From: GCA-2706205 sp964215955
Lineage (GTDB): Bacteria > Bdellovibrionota > Bacteriovoracia > Bacteriovoracales > Bacteriovoracaceae
DNA: 64,000 nucleotides
Direction: 5' to 3'
Assembly (NCBI GenBank): GCA_964215955.1
Contig: CAXPDR010000031.1
Coordinates: 138,949-202,948, forward strand
The position numbers and the translations under genes were made by a program. Of the stretch, positions 8,410-17,776 are shown piece after piece (within the stretch, counting starts at the first letter, position 1; each line of letters starts with the position of its first letter). The notes below the pieces were generated by a model. The model worked only from the letters and a program-made list of their open reading frames with translations. It did no database searches and had not been told where the DNA came from.

Positions 8410-10995
8410 ATGAAAAAAAATGAAATCTTCTTAAAAGATTATAAATCACCAGACTTTAAATTTAACTCTGTTCATCTTGTATTTGATATTGAAGATGAAA
8501 GCGCTTTGGTTTCGTCTACGATTGAATGCGTACGTTTATCAGATCAAGAAACGGCTTTGGTCCTCCATGGTAAAGAATTAGAGCTTACTAAGGTACTTAT
8601 AGATGATGTTGAACTCTCTCGTGATGCATATGAGGTTGATCCTCAAAAGCTAATTATTAAAAATACACCTGAAAGCTTTAAACTAGAAATTGTTACAAAT
8701 ATTAATCCATATAAAAACCTTAGTGGTGAGGGACTTTATAAATCGGGTAAAATCCTTTGTACTCAATGCGAAGCAGAAGGTTTTAGAAGAATTACCTATT
8801 TTCTAGACAGACCAGATGTTTTGACAAAATATTCAACAAAAATCATTGCAGATAAAAAAGAATATCCAGTTCTTTTATCAAACGGTGATTTAACTGAAGC
8901 CGGTGAACTAGATGGAGGTAGACACTTTGCCACATGGAATGACCCATTTAATAAACCAAGTTATCTTTTTGCATTAGTTGCAGGTGATTTAGCTTTGGTA
9001 CAGGATACTTATACTACGAAATCTGGAAAACAAGTCTCTCTCGATTTTTATGTTGATCCAGGGAATGAAGATAAGTGCTTTCATGCCATAGAATCCCTTA
9101 AAAACTCTATGAAATGGGATGAGGATACTTTTGGGCTTGAATATGATCTAAATACCTACATGGTAGTGGCAGTTGATTCTTTTAATATGGGAGCAATGGA
9201 AAATAAAGGCTTGAACATTTTTAATAGTGCCTATGTTTTGGCCAAGAAAGAAACAGCTACAGATGATGATTTTATGGGGATTGAAAGTGTCATTGGACAC
9301 GAGTATTTTCATAATTGGACAGGGAATAGAGTAACATGTAGAGACTGGTTTCAATTAACTCTTAAAGAAGGATTAACTGTTTTTAGGGATCAAGAATTTT
9401 CTGCAGATATGTTATCAAGACCAGTGAAAAGAATTGAAGATGTAATTGCACTTAAGGCACATCAATTTGTGGAGGATGCTGGCCCATTAAGTCACCCTAT
9501 AAAACCAAAGTCCTTTGTTGAAATTAACAACTTTTATACAAGTACGATCTATGAAAAAGGCGCAGAAGTTATTCGCATGATTCATACCATTTTAGGTAAA
9601 GATAACTTTAGAAAAGGCATGGATTTATATTTTAAAAGACATGATGGTCATGCGGTAACCACTGAAGACTTCATTGGAGCTATGGCCGATGCATCGGGTG
9701 TTGATTTAAAACAATTTATGGCCTGGTATGACCAAAATGGGACACCTACAATAGATATTAAATATACATATGACGAAAAATTAGGGAAGGTTGTATTTTC
9801 ATTCCATCAAAAGGCTAAGACTAATAATGAGGAATTTAAATCTCTTCATATTCCTTTGAAATATACACTATATTCCAAAAATGGTGAAATTATTGGTCCT
9901 GAGGGTAATCTCTTTGAGTTGAAAAATGAAATCAATACTCTAGAGTTTGAGGGGCTATCTGAGCTACCAATGTTGAGTATAAATGAAGGCTTTACGGCAC
10001 CTGTTCATATAAAATTTCATGGCGACTTGAATAATAGTCTTTTTATGATGAAACACTGTAAGGATACTTTTAATAAATTTAATGCTACTCAAAACGTTCT
10101 TGAATCTGAAATATTAAGAATTTCAAAAATTAAAAAGCCAAAAAATAGTGATGTTAACTTAGAGGTTATTGAAGCTTATAAAAATATTTATCTCGATGAG
10201 AGTTTAGATCTTTCTTTTAAAGTTATGGCACTAAGTATACCTGGCCTTAAGGAGATTAATGATAGGTTAGAAAAGTTTGAATTTGAAAATTTAAAATCCG
10301 CTGTTAATGTTTTTAAAAGCGCAATAGGGGATGCACTTGAGGATGAGGCCTTAAAAGTTATTCAAAATTTTAATCTTGAAAAAGACTATGAGTATAATGC
10401 GCAACTTATTGGAGAACGCAGCTTTGCGCTTCTAAGTTACCGTTTACTGGCCTATACAAAAAACAATACCTATTCTGAAATTATGAAAAAAGCTTATTAT
10501 GGTGCAACTAATATGACTGTTGAATTTGGTCTTCTTTCAATGCTCCTAAATTATTTTCCTGAAGAAACTGAAAAAGAGTCCAAACATTTTTATAATAAGT
10601 GGAAACATGAAACATTAGTGATTCAAAAATGGTTAAAGTTAAATGCTCAGTTAGAATCTACCGACACTTCCAAAATTAGTGAACTTGAATTACTTCCTGT
10701 TTATGATGAAAAGATACCAAACTTAGTAAGGTCTTTAATTGGGGCATTTATGCGTTTTAATTTTTGGAATTTCCATGCTGAAGATGGAAGTGGCTATGAA
10801 TTTATTAAAGAACAAATTATTAAAATCGATAATATAAATCCACAAATTGCCGCCGGTATTACTAGAGGTTTAAACTTTAAAAATAAGCACACAGGAAATA
10901 GAAAAGATAAAATTATTGGTGTTTTAAAAAGCTTGACGCAAAATGATTCACTTTCAAGTGATGTACAAGAAATTGCTCAAATTAATTTGAAGTAG
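8410..10995 (+). CDS. pepN: Aminopeptidase N (M1 zinc metallopeptidase)
   Basis: An 861-residue cytosolic protein close in length to E. coli PepN. The exopeptidase motif GAMEN is at residues 261-265. The zinc site is HEYFH (His297, Glu298, His301) with Glu320 in LKEGLTVFRDQEFS. The domain order is N-terminal beta saddle, catalytic thermolysin-like domain, beta domain and a C-terminal helical domain. No signal peptide. It removes N-terminal residues from peptides, finishing the breakdown of imported or intracellular protein. It sits 17 bases after ctaB with AGGATG before the start, so it may be read from the oxidase operon. Confidence 0.95.
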   Translation: MKKNEIFLKDYKSPDFKFNSVHLVFDIEDESALVSSTIECVRLSDQETALVLHGKELELTKVLIDDVELSRDAYEVDPQKLIIKNTPESFKLEIVTNINPYKNLSGEGLYKSGKILCTQCEAEGFRRITYFLDRPDVLTKYSTKIIADKKEYPVLLSNGDLTEAGELDGGRHFATWNDPFNKPSYLFALVAGDLALVQDTYTTKSGKQVSLDFYVDPGNEDKCFHAIESLKNSMKWDEDTFGLEYDLNTYMVVAVDSFNMGAMENKGLNIFNSAYVLAKKETATDDDFMGIESVIGHEYFHNWTGNRVTCRDWFQLTLKEGLTVFRDQEFSADMLSRPVKRIEDVIALKAHQFVEDAGPLSHPIKPKSFVEINNFYTSTIYEKGAEVIRMIHTILGKDNFRKGMDLYFKRHDGHAVTTEDFIGAMADASGVDLKQFMAWYDQNGTPTIDIKYTYDEKLGKVVFSFHQKAKTNNEEFKSLHIPLKYTLYSKNGEIIGPEGNLFELKNEINTLEFEGLSELPMLSINEGFTAPVHIKFHGDLNNSLFMMKHCKDTFNKFNATQNVLESEILRISKIKKPKNSDVNLEVIEAYKNIYLDESLDLSFKVMALSIPGLKEINDRLEKFEFENLKSAVNVFKSAIGDALEDEALKVIQNFNLEKDYEYNAQLIGERSFALLSYRLLAYTKNNTYSEIMKKAYYGATNMTVEFGLLSMLLNYFPEETEKESKHFYNKWKHETLVIQKWLKLNAQLESTDTSKISELELLPVYDEKIPNLVRSLIGAFMRFNFWNFHAEDGSGYEFIKEQIIKIDNINPQIAAGITRGLNFKNKHTGNRKDKIIGVLKSLTQNDSLSSDVQEIAQINLK

Positions 10996-10998
10996 AAT

Positions 10999-11106
10999 TT
11001 ATTTCTTTCTTACGAGAACAACAGCTTTTTTTCTCTTGTTGGAAATAATTTTACTACCTACATATAGGGCCAGTGAAGTTGCAAGTGTTGCGATGAGTAA
11101 TGTCAT
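10999..11106 (-). CDS. Small membrane protein, 35 residues
   Basis: A short minus-strand frame with a perfect AGGAGG seven bases before its ATG. It encodes one hydrophobic helix (MTLLIATLATSLALYVGS) followed by a strongly basic tail ending in VRKK. The stop lies 3 bases from the pepN stop. The ideal ribosome binding site and the membrane-anchor plus Lys/Arg tail layout argue for a real gene. The positive-inside rule puts the tail in the cytoplasm. Function unknown. Confidence 0.6.
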   Translation of the reverse strand: MTLLIATLATSLALYVGSKIISNKRKKAVVLVRKK

Positions 11107-11248
11107 GAAGGACCTCCTATATTGCTTATCGGTGACCTCAGTTATAATTATAGCATTAGTTTGGTAAACTTTTTTGATTTATTTGCTTATAATGGATTAT
11201 TGATTATAATTAACATGTTATTTCAACTAGTTAAATATTGGACAAAAG

Positions 11249-12658
11249 ATGAATAATGATCTTACAACTCAACAAAAAGCACTTAAAATTAACCTAGACA
11301 ACAATATTTATGGCACTTTTGCTGAAATTGGAGCCGGACAAGATGTAGCCGGAAACTTCTTTAAGGCAGGTGCTGCTTCTGGTACTGTGGCCAAATCTAT
11401 CTCTGCTTATGACATGACTTTTTCTGATTCTATTTACGGAAAAGAAAAAAGTGGCCGTTATGTCTGTCAATCGAGAGTAGAAAAAATGGTGAACTATGAA
11501 TATGATTTGGTAGAAGAAAGACTTGGTACTACTCATGGGCATTGCTCTTTTTTCTCTTTCGCAAATACTGTCTCTGCTAGAAATTTCCATGGAACAAACG
11601 AAGCCCACGGTTGGTTAGCTCTTAAGTTTCAACATGATAATAATTCTAGTCCAAGCGAATTGATTATTCATATTAGAATGCATGATCAATCTAATATTCT
11701 TCAACAAAAGGCCATAGGTGTTTTGGGTGTGAATATGATTTACGTTGCTTTTTATCAAAGAGCGACAATAGAAGATATTGTATCTGGGTTAATGGGAAAT
11801 TTAACTAGAAGTAATATTGAAATCGATATGATTGAAACTAGAGGACCTGCTTTTTCCGATATTGATAACCGTCTTCTTAGTTTGCAACTTATTGTAAACG
11901 GTATTACAGATGCAGTTATGTTTGATGAAGATGGAACTGTTCGATTGGCCAAGGATGAACTTTATAAAAAGAACCTTATTGTCACTAGAGGAAGCTATAG
12001 ACCGCCAACTAATGTCAATTTAGATATTCTCAAAACAGGTACAGAAAACTTTACAACCGATATTAGTGATAAGAATATAGTCTCACTTGCCGAAATAACA
12101 ATTAATCACTTAAAAGAAGATGGTGAAATAACTAAAGAAGACTTTCTTGCCAGAGTTGATTTATTAAGCTCAATTGGACAAAAGGTTCTTGTTACAAATA
12201 TGCCGCAATTTATTCACCTTACCAATTATATTGCAGGGTTTAAGCCTAAAAATATGGCGCTTGTATTTGGTGTTTATAATTTTATGCAACTTTTTGAAAA
12301 CGATTTTGATATATTCCCTGGAGGAATTCTAGAAGCGCTTGGACGCTTATTTAGATCAAACATGAAAATCTATTTGTATCCTTATAGAGAAGAATCTAAA
12401 GATGATCAATTAATTGATCTAAATAATGTGAGTGTGAGTGAAGGTCATACTAAACTATTAGAATATATAATTGATTCAGGACAGGTGAAAAATCTTGAAG
12501 GTTATGATGATAGTCTTCTTCATATCTATTCTCGAAAAGTTTTAAAAATGATTCGAAACGACGAGAAAGGCTGGGAAGAATTAGTGCCTAAGGCCATAGC
12601 AGATACTATAAATGAAAAATGTCTTTTTGGGCATCCCTGTACTCATGTGATTAAATAG
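11249..12658 (+). CDS. Conserved protein of unknown function (cytosolic, about 470 residues)
   Basis: A 469-residue protein starting with KINLDNNIYGTFAEIGAGQ, followed by GAASGTVAKSISAYDMTFSD. I recognise this as a widespread bacterial family often given misleading names (TonB receptor, nucleotide adenylyltransferase). It has no signal peptide or membrane helix and no motif supporting either name. Conserved-looking blocks include FFSFANTVSARNFHGTNEAHGW, with HIRMHD further on, and a C-terminal half with GGILEALGRLF. It is flanked by divergent genes and overlaps the convergent lipoprotein gene by 8 bases. No function is claimed. Confidence 0.8.
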   Translation: MNNDLTTQQKALKINLDNNIYGTFAEIGAGQDVAGNFFKAGAASGTVAKSISAYDMTFSDSIYGKEKSGRYVCQSRVEKMVNYEYDLVEERLGTTHGHCSFFSFANTVSARNFHGTNEAHGWLALKFQHDNNSSPSELIIHIRMHDQSNILQQKAIGVLGVNMIYVAFYQRATIEDIVSGLMGNLTRSNIEIDMIETRGPAFSDIDNRLLSLQLIVNGITDAVMFDEDGTVRLAKDELYKKNLIVTRGSYRPPTNVNLDILKTGTENFTTDISDKNIVSLAEITINHLKEDGEITKEDFLARVDLLSSIGQKVLVTNMPQFIHLTNYIAGFKPKNMALVFGVYNFMQLFENDFDIFPGGILEALGRLFRSNMKIYLYPYREESKDDQLIDLNNVSVSEGHTKLLEYIIDSGQVKNLEGYDDSLLHIYSRKVLKMIRNDEKGWEELVPKAIADTINEKCLFGHPCTHVIK

Positions 12659-13298
12659 TTTTTCTCTTTAAGTTTATTTTTTCACTGGCCATCTGGAGTT
12701 TAGATTCTAAATCTTTACGGAATTGGTCTTTAAAATAAATATATTCGTGTCCGTTTAATTTATTCTGTGCGTGAAACTGATTTAATATTGTAAATGTATC
12801 TTTTTCTATATATTGGGTAAGGCATTTGTTGAGATCATATTTTGAATGTTTTTCACAAAATTCTGAACGTGAATTCACAAGACTTTGTATATTTTTTTGA
12901 TTTTTCTTCATCACAATGGCAACAATTTCGTTAAAGTTTTGTTTTACGACTTGAAAACCTGTTGTTTCTCTAAGGTTATCTAGTTGCTCATTACGAAGTT
13001 TTGGATGATTTTTTTTGAATTCTGTAAGGGTTTCTGTAATATATTTGTCGTAACAAACTTTTACCTTTTTTGTTGTGTTTTCACAAAATAAAATTATTTG
13101 TTTTGGGTCCTGGTAACTTGAAAAATGAGGTACTGTATTATGTAGGCTTGCAATTGAACGGCCTGTACTATTTTTCAGTTTTGTTAAAGCACCATGAGGC
13201 TGGAAGGCTTTCTTTTGACAGCTTGCCAACAGGGCACCAAAGATAAATAAGAATAATGAATTTCCAATAGTAAAAGAGATAATTCTATTTAATTTCAT
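12651..13298 (-). CDS. Uncharacterised lipoprotein
   Basis: A 215-residue protein with a signal sequence ending in the lipobox LASC (Cys27), so it is probably lipidated. The mature part is basic, highly charged and helical, with Cys-containing segments (FCENTTKKVKVC, FCEKHSKYDLNKC) that could form disulfides in the periplasm. GGTGG precedes the start. It overlaps the 3' end of the 11249-12658 gene by 8 bases. No family is recognised. Confidence 0.7.
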   Translation of the reverse strand: MKLNRIISFTIGNSLFLFIFGALLASCQKKAFQPHGALTKLKNSTGRSIASLHNTVPHFSSYQDPKQIILFCENTTKKVKVCYDKYITETLTEFKKNHPKLRNEQLDNLRETTGFQVVKQNFNEIVAIVMKKNQKNIQSLVNSRSEFCEKHSKYDLNKCLTQYIEKDTFTILNQFHAQNKLNGHEYIYFKDQFRKDLESKLQMASEKINLKRKTI

Positions 13299-13417
13299 AA
13301 ACCACCATGATTAAAAGTCAGACTTCCAATCTATCGGCATATTTTTCCTAAACTTTAGGTGTTTACTCGGTTTAAATAAAATTTGCTTCCTTAATTTTTC
13401 TAAGATATTAAATAATC

Positions 13418-14410
13418 ATGCAATTTAAAGTATTTATATCTTCCTCTACTGATCCTTTCGTTAATCTTACCTATGAGAACTCCCTTTTGACGATGATCCA
13501 AAAAGATGATGCCTGGTTATTTTTATATAAAAATACTCCCTCTATTGTAATGGGAAGGTTTCAAAACCCATGGATAGAGTGTGACTTTAAAAATATTCTT
13601 GAAGACAGGATTCATTTAGTGAGAAGGCAAAGTGGTGGGGGGACAGTCTATCATGATTTGGGAAATCTAAATTTTTGTTTTTTACATGGTACCAGAGATC
13701 ATAAAAAAGACATCAATCATAAAATTATTATAAATGCCTTAAAGCATTTTCAAATTGATTCCTTTTCCACAGATCGTTCCGATTTAAAAGTTAATTTTGA
13801 CGGACTAAAAAAGATATCAGGTTCTGCGTTTAAGCAGAAGAAAGATAAAAGCTTTCACCATGGGACTCTTTTAATAGATGCGAATTTAGGAAAATTAAAT
13901 AACTATTTAAAGAGTCCTCATACCGGTTCAGTTTCCAAGGGAACGAAGTCAAATCCAAGTAAAGTTGTAAATTTGAAAAGCTTAAATGAAAATATCTGCG
14001 AAGAAAATTTAAAAGAATCAATCATAAAGTCTTTTTTTACTTTTTATGAAGATAAAACTCTCGCTATTGAAACGGTCCAAGAAAATATAGTTTTAGACGA
14101 GCAATACCTCAAGCATTTAAAATCTAATTCTTGGGTTATGGATGAGACGCCTTATTGTGAACTTGTTATTGAACAAGCAAAGAATAAAGTTATAATTCAG
14201 GCCAAGAAAGGTACTATAATTGATGTTGAACTAGACTTAACATTTCTTGATGGGTTTGATTTGACTCTTGTTTCAAGAACGATGGAAAATAAAAAACTAA
14301 CTAAACATTCCTTAGATTTAATCATTAGTGATCTTAGTAGTCTTGGTTTGGACTCTAGTAGTGTTCAAAAATTTAAAGATTTTCTTAACTCAGGAGAGAT
14401 TTTTTATTAG
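13418..14410 (+). CDS. Lipoate-protein ligase A-like protein
   Basis: A 330-residue member of the biotin/lipoate ligase fold. The lipoate-binding loop RRQSGGGTVYHDLGNLNF lies near residue 70, and the catalytic Lys region reads KKISGSAFKQKKDKSFHHGTLL near residue 130. The C-terminal part resembles the accessory domain of LplA. It should attach free lipoate to E2 and H-protein domains by way of lipoyl-AMP. The stop overlaps the convergent 14407-14688 gene by 4 bases. I leave the symbol empty because lipoyl or octanoyl transferase relatives look similar. Confidence 0.85.
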   Translation: MQFKVFISSSTDPFVNLTYENSLLTMIQKDDAWLFLYKNTPSIVMGRFQNPWIECDFKNILEDRIHLVRRQSGGGTVYHDLGNLNFCFLHGTRDHKKDINHKIIINALKHFQIDSFSTDRSDLKVNFDGLKKISGSAFKQKKDKSFHHGTLLIDANLGKLNNYLKSPHTGSVSKGTKSNPSKVVNLKSLNENICEENLKESIIKSFFTFYEDKTLAIETVQENIVLDEQYLKHLKSNSWVMDETPYCELVIEQAKNKVIIQAKKGTIIDVELDLTFLDGFDLTLVSRTMENKKLTKHSLDLIISDLSSLGLDSSSVQKFKDFLNSGEIFY

Positions 14411-14688
14411 TGGGCCGAGCAACTACCACAGCCACCAGTTTCTTGTGGTTTGGATAAATCAAGGAAGTCCCACATATCTTGATATTTTGTATTAAGAAAA
14501 TTACAAGCCTCTTCAAGGGATGTGAATTCCTGTTGGAATTGTTCGTTATTTTCGTTATCTAAAACAGTAGCATAATAAGTAAATGTGTCATCTAGGATGT
14601 CAGGGGATGCTCCAAAACCAATGATTGCTTTGAGGTTTCCATTTGTATATTGTGCGTAATTCCAGTTATTTATTGTAAACTGACCCAT
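14407..14688 (-). CDS. Small soluble protein with Cys-rich C-terminus
   Basis: A 93-residue protein without signal peptide or membrane helix. It is Asn- and aromatic-rich and ends in ETGGCGSCSAH, where two Cys and a terminal His could bind a metal or form a redox pair. It is convergent with the lipoate ligase gene, sharing 4 bases at the stop codons. No family is recognised. Confidence 0.65.
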   Translation of the reverse strand: MGQFTINNWNYAQYTNGNLKAIIGFGASPDILDDTFTYYATVLDNENNEQFQQEFTSLEEACNFLNTKYQDMWDFLDLSKPQETGGCGSCSAH

Positions 14689-14809
14689 AAAAATTACCTT
14701 ATTTTAGTAAAATGCATCATTTTTCTTTGACAAACTTAGCATAAAAATAGTAACTTACCAATCCTTAATACATAAGAATTATAATTTTTGTAACATAATT
14801 GGAGGATAT

Positions 14810-14986
14810 ATGGCAAAGGGGCCAAGAGTAATAGTAACATTAGAGTGTACGGAAGCTAGAAAAATAGGGAAGTCACCTTCAAGATACACAACTACTAAGA
14901 ACAAAAAGACGCATCCAGAAAGATTAGAAATTAAAAAGTATAATCCTTTCTTGAGAAAGCACACAGTTCATAAAGAAATTAAATAA
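14810..14986 (+). CDS. rpmG: 50S ribosomal protein L33
   Basis: A 58-residue basic protein (MAKGPRVIVTLECTEARK...) with the L33 core YTTTKNKKTHPERLEIKKYNP. Only one Cys (Cys13) remains of the four that bind zinc in some L33 proteins, so this is the zinc-independent form. GGAGG precedes the ATG by four bases. The gene is followed at once by a strong terminator. Confidence 0.95.
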   Translation: MAKGPRVIVTLECTEARKIGKSPSRYTTTKNKKTHPERLEIKKYNPFLRKHTVHKEIK

Positions 14987-15009
14987 TAACTCTAAATTCA
15001 AAGAGTGCT

Positions 15010-15036
15010 GGCCACCTAAATTAGGTGGCCTTTTTT
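15010..15036 (+). terminator. Intrinsic terminator of rpmG
   Basis: The inverted repeat GGCCACCTAA / TTAGGTGGCC is followed by six T (15031-15036). The next gene starts only 4 bases after the T run. Confidence 0.9.
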
Positions 15037-15040
15037 ATAT

Positions 15041-15709
15041 ATGAAAAACTATCCATTTAACTTTGATACCTTAAATAATTTTTCCAATGAAATTCTTTAT
15101 ACGAGATTTAATTCTGAAGAAGAGCTACTATTTAAAGAATTAAATACCAGAAAAAAGGAATTAAACTTTCCTGCAATTGAAAACAATATCGGACAATTCA
15201 TTAGTTTTATGTGTTCTTTTTGGACGCCAAAAACAATTTTTGAAATGGGATCGGGATACGGACATAGTGCCTTTTGGTTTTTAAGAAAGAGTTGTCATTT
15301 ACAGAAGATTATCCTTACTGAGAAAAGAAATGATCTGGAATCTGTTTTCCATGATTTACCTTGGCCTGAAGAGTGGAAGAATAAAATGGATTATTTTCAA
15401 GGAGATGCCTTTGAAAAAATTAGAGATATTGATCAAGTTGATCTTTGTCTTATTGATGGTGTAAAGGCGGATTATTTAAAGTTTCTAAAAACTATAGAGT
15501 CAAAAATTAAAGATGAAGGTGTCGTTCTTATTGATAATAGTTATTGGAGAGGATCATTCTTGGATGACGAAATCGCAGGGAAAAAAGAATCCGCTAAAAA
15601 GATTAGAGAGCTTCACCAATTTCTTAAAGATACTAATGAATGGGAAGCTATCTTTGTTCCTTATGTAGATGGTCTTTGTATCTTAAAAAGAAAGGTTGCT
15701 AAGGTCTAA
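15041..15709 (+). CDS. O-methyltransferase-like SAM-dependent protein
   Basis: A 222-residue Rossmann-fold methyltransferase. The SAM loop is FEMGSGYGHSAFWF (near residue 67), and DLCLIDGVKADYLKFLK matches the metal-dependent O-methyltransferase (COMT-like) motif with the Asp pocket. DNSYWRGSF resembles the DNVLWRG element of that family. The substrate is unknown. The ATG is 4 bases after the T run of the rpmG terminator and has no visible Shine-Dalgarno sequence. It ends in an 11-base overlap with the convergent 15699-16697 gene. Confidence 0.82.
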   Translation: MKNYPFNFDTLNNFSNEILYTRFNSEEELLFKELNTRKKELNFPAIENNIGQFISFMCSFWTPKTIFEMGSGYGHSAFWFLRKSCHLQKIILTEKRNDLESVFHDLPWPEEWKNKMDYFQGDAFEKIRDIDQVDLCLIDGVKADYLKFLKTIESKIKDEGVVLIDNSYWRGSFLDDEIAGKKESAKKIRELHQFLKDTNEWEAIFVPYVDGLCILKRKVAKV

Positions 15710-16697
15710 TTTCAGAATACCTGATATAAAAGTTTTCTAAAAAATTCTTGTTAACCAAAAATGGGTACTTCCTGTTTGATGCTTTGATTAGGAAGTATTG
15801 CTTGTTCTCAATTTTTAAATCTGAAATTGATTTTATGGGATAACTTATTTGATACTTTATTATTTCACCTTTATTGGTTTCAATCTCAATCTTATAGTTT
15901 GGATTTTTAAGATAATTTTCAATGACATTTTTTAACTCTTCATTGTTTTTATCAATAATCATATGCGGTTGAGTTGCTAGTAATTTTTCAACTCTTTTGG
16001 TGACTCTATCATTACTGATCGTATTGTATTTTTGGAACTTCCAAAAACCATTGTTATTTGTAATGGTGTGAAGGGGACTTATATTTTTACCTTGATAAAT
16101 CTTGAGCTTTACCAAATTGTTTGTGGTTGGTGAAAAGATTCGGGTATCGATGAAATCTGGCAGTTCAAGGCTTTGTAAATCACCTTGTAGAATTCCCGTT
16201 TGATAAATTTTGTTATCATTTTCTAAAACTAAAAATGAGGTGTTGTCGATGGAATTAATCAAACCCACTTTTAGAGTTTTTTCCTGCTTTTCCGTTTTCA
16301 TATTTATAGTAATTGATGGATTATCTAGTGAAAAACTTTGAAAGTTTATAGGATCATTCTTATGGATAGTAATGATTTTTATTGACTCTAAAGATGAACG
16401 AATTAAGTTTAGTGTAGACTCTTTTGCTGGCATAGATCTAGGTTCTTTTAAGAACCAGTGTTTATTTTCTTTTTGAATGGTAAATTCACCTATTCTATTT
16501 TTAATTTTTAAATGGGTAATGTCTTTTAAAAAGTTGGTTGTAATAGGGGATTTTGAAATATCTAAAGGTGTATTATCGAATTTGCTGTCTTGAAAAAATT
16601 CAACAAATCCCAAAAACATAACTAGGAGGCAACAAAAAATTGCGCTAAGCCATGTCGATATTAAGTTACGGGTTTTTACAGAGTAAAGAGATTTCAT
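15699..16697 (-). CDS. DUF4340-like membrane-anchored protein
   Basis: A 332-residue protein with one N-terminal membrane helix (about residues 12-32) and an extracytoplasmic body. Repeated beta units of the type IGEFTIQKENKHWFLKEP, followed by PAKESTLNLIRSSLESIK, match DUF4340, often found beside gliding- or secretion-linked ABC transporters. No transporter is nearby. It is coupled to the upstream acidic protein gene by a shared base (TAATG), so the two are probably co-translated. Confidence 0.72.
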   Translation of the reverse strand: MKSLYSVKTRNLISTWLSAIFCCLLVMFLGFVEFFQDSKFDNTPLDISKSPITTNFLKDITHLKIKNRIGEFTIQKENKHWFLKEPRSMPAKESTLNLIRSSLESIKIITIHKNDPINFQSFSLDNPSITINMKTEKQEKTLKVGLINSIDNTSFLVLENDNKIYQTGILQGDLQSLELPDFIDTRIFSPTTNNLVKLKIYQGKNISPLHTITNNNGFWKFQKYNTISNDRVTKRVEKLLATQPHMIIDKNNEELKNVIENYLKNPNYKIEIETNKGEIIKYQISYPIKSISDLKIENKQYFLIKASNRKYPFLVNKNFLENFYIRYSEIRP

Positions 16698-17614
16698 TAA
16701 AAACCTAAGTCATCAAAGTCATCATCTTCATCTTCATTGTCAGGTCTCTTTAACTTTTTAGGTGGCTCTGGGATTTCAGGCTCTACCGATTTTAAAAAGT
16801 TTCTAAGTGTTGATCTTTCATTAGGAAATTTAAACAAGAAGATACATTGTAATCTGTAGTCTGGTTTTCTATCACTTATTATGCTTGAGCTTCTAGAAAT
16901 ATTAGAAGTACCTACCACTTGTACCAACTGACTGAATGAATTGGGAATCATGAATTCAATGATAATATTTTGACCAACTATGAATGTATCTTTAGAAAAA
17001 ACCATTATTTGGTCCATTTGAATATCACTTAATAGGCAAAAACCTTTTGATATTTTTTCTTGGGAAGGAATGACTCTTTCAAACTCCTTTTGAGGAATAT
17101 CTTTTTCTGCGTTAGCATCTGAATCATCATTCCCGTCGCTTTCTGCTGGAGATAATCCTTGGTCTGCAAGCATTTGTGCTGCCATGGCCGCAGCTTCGTC
17201 ATCTATTTCAGAGGAATCTTCTTCTTCAGGGGTTGCTTCTGCATTGACCTCTGGTTGCGCATCCTCTTCAGCCGCTTCCTCTGTTTCATCAGCCTCTTCT
17301 TCAGGTTCTCCACCACCAAGAGCTGCCATCATTGCCATAGCATCATCATCTAGAGGATTTCCTGATGAATCTAAGTTTTGATTTTCCTCTTCATTATCAG
17401 AATCTTCATCATCACTATTAGCCTGTAAATCAGAGTTTAAAAATTTAGTATAGAATTCTTGAATATGCTCGATATTAACTTTTTGATCAGGGTTTGGATT
17501 GGCCTGAATTTCCTTGGCAATAGCAGCTTCAATTTCGTCTCTAAGTTTCCACACGCGAATATCTATTCTTTTAACTTCAACTGGATGGTTACTTTTATTA
17601 ATGATATTTGACAT
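16697..17614 (-). CDS. Acidic cytosolic protein with possible PilZ-like C-terminal domain
   Basis: A 305-residue protein in three parts: a helical N-terminus (about residues 1-75), a very acidic low-complexity linker (about 75-180, rich in Glu, Asp and Ala), and a compact beta-rich domain (about 185-285). The tail is DEDDDFDD. The beta domain has a PilZ-like flow, but I do not see the RxxxR c-di-GMP motif, so that assignment is weak. It is translationally coupled to the DUF4340-like gene. The linker codons are AT-poor compared with neighbours, because of Glu/Ala repeats. Confidence 0.65.
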   Translation of the reverse strand: MSNIINKSNHPVEVKRIDIRVWKLRDEIEAAIAKEIQANPNPDQKVNIEHIQEFYTKFLNSDLQANSDDEDSDNEEENQNLDSSGNPLDDDAMAMMAALGGGEPEEEADETEEAAEEDAQPEVNAEATPEEEDSSEIDDEAAAMAAQMLADQGLSPAESDGNDDSDANAEKDIPQKEFERVIPSQEKISKGFCLLSDIQMDQIMVFSKDTFIVGQNIIIEFMIPNSFSQLVQVVGTSNISRSSSIISDRKPDYRLQCIFLFKFPNERSTLRNFLKSVEPEIPEPPKKLKRPDNEDEDDDFDDLGF

Positions 17615-17776
17615 ACTTATATAATCTTATAATTTCATTAAAATATCTAGCCTTTAAGTTTAAATTTTAAACTTAATACCTGATGGAATTAGTCTTTTAA
17701 TCGATTTTCTGGCCCCGTGTTAAAAAGCTTAAATTTCTTTTAAAATAACCTTACTAAATCTTTTCTTGGAGAGTGA

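Noticed and set aside
11210..11223. FNR-like TTGAT-N4-ATTAA before the 11249 gene
   Set aside because: Its centre is only 32 bases from the start codon, so it cannot be a class II site with a normal leader, and one half site is imperfect in this AT-rich gap.
17159..17381. Two overlapping plus-strand frames opposite the acidic protein
   Set aside because: They arise from the low-complexity Glu/Ala linker read backwards, giving Ser/Ala-rich nonsense.
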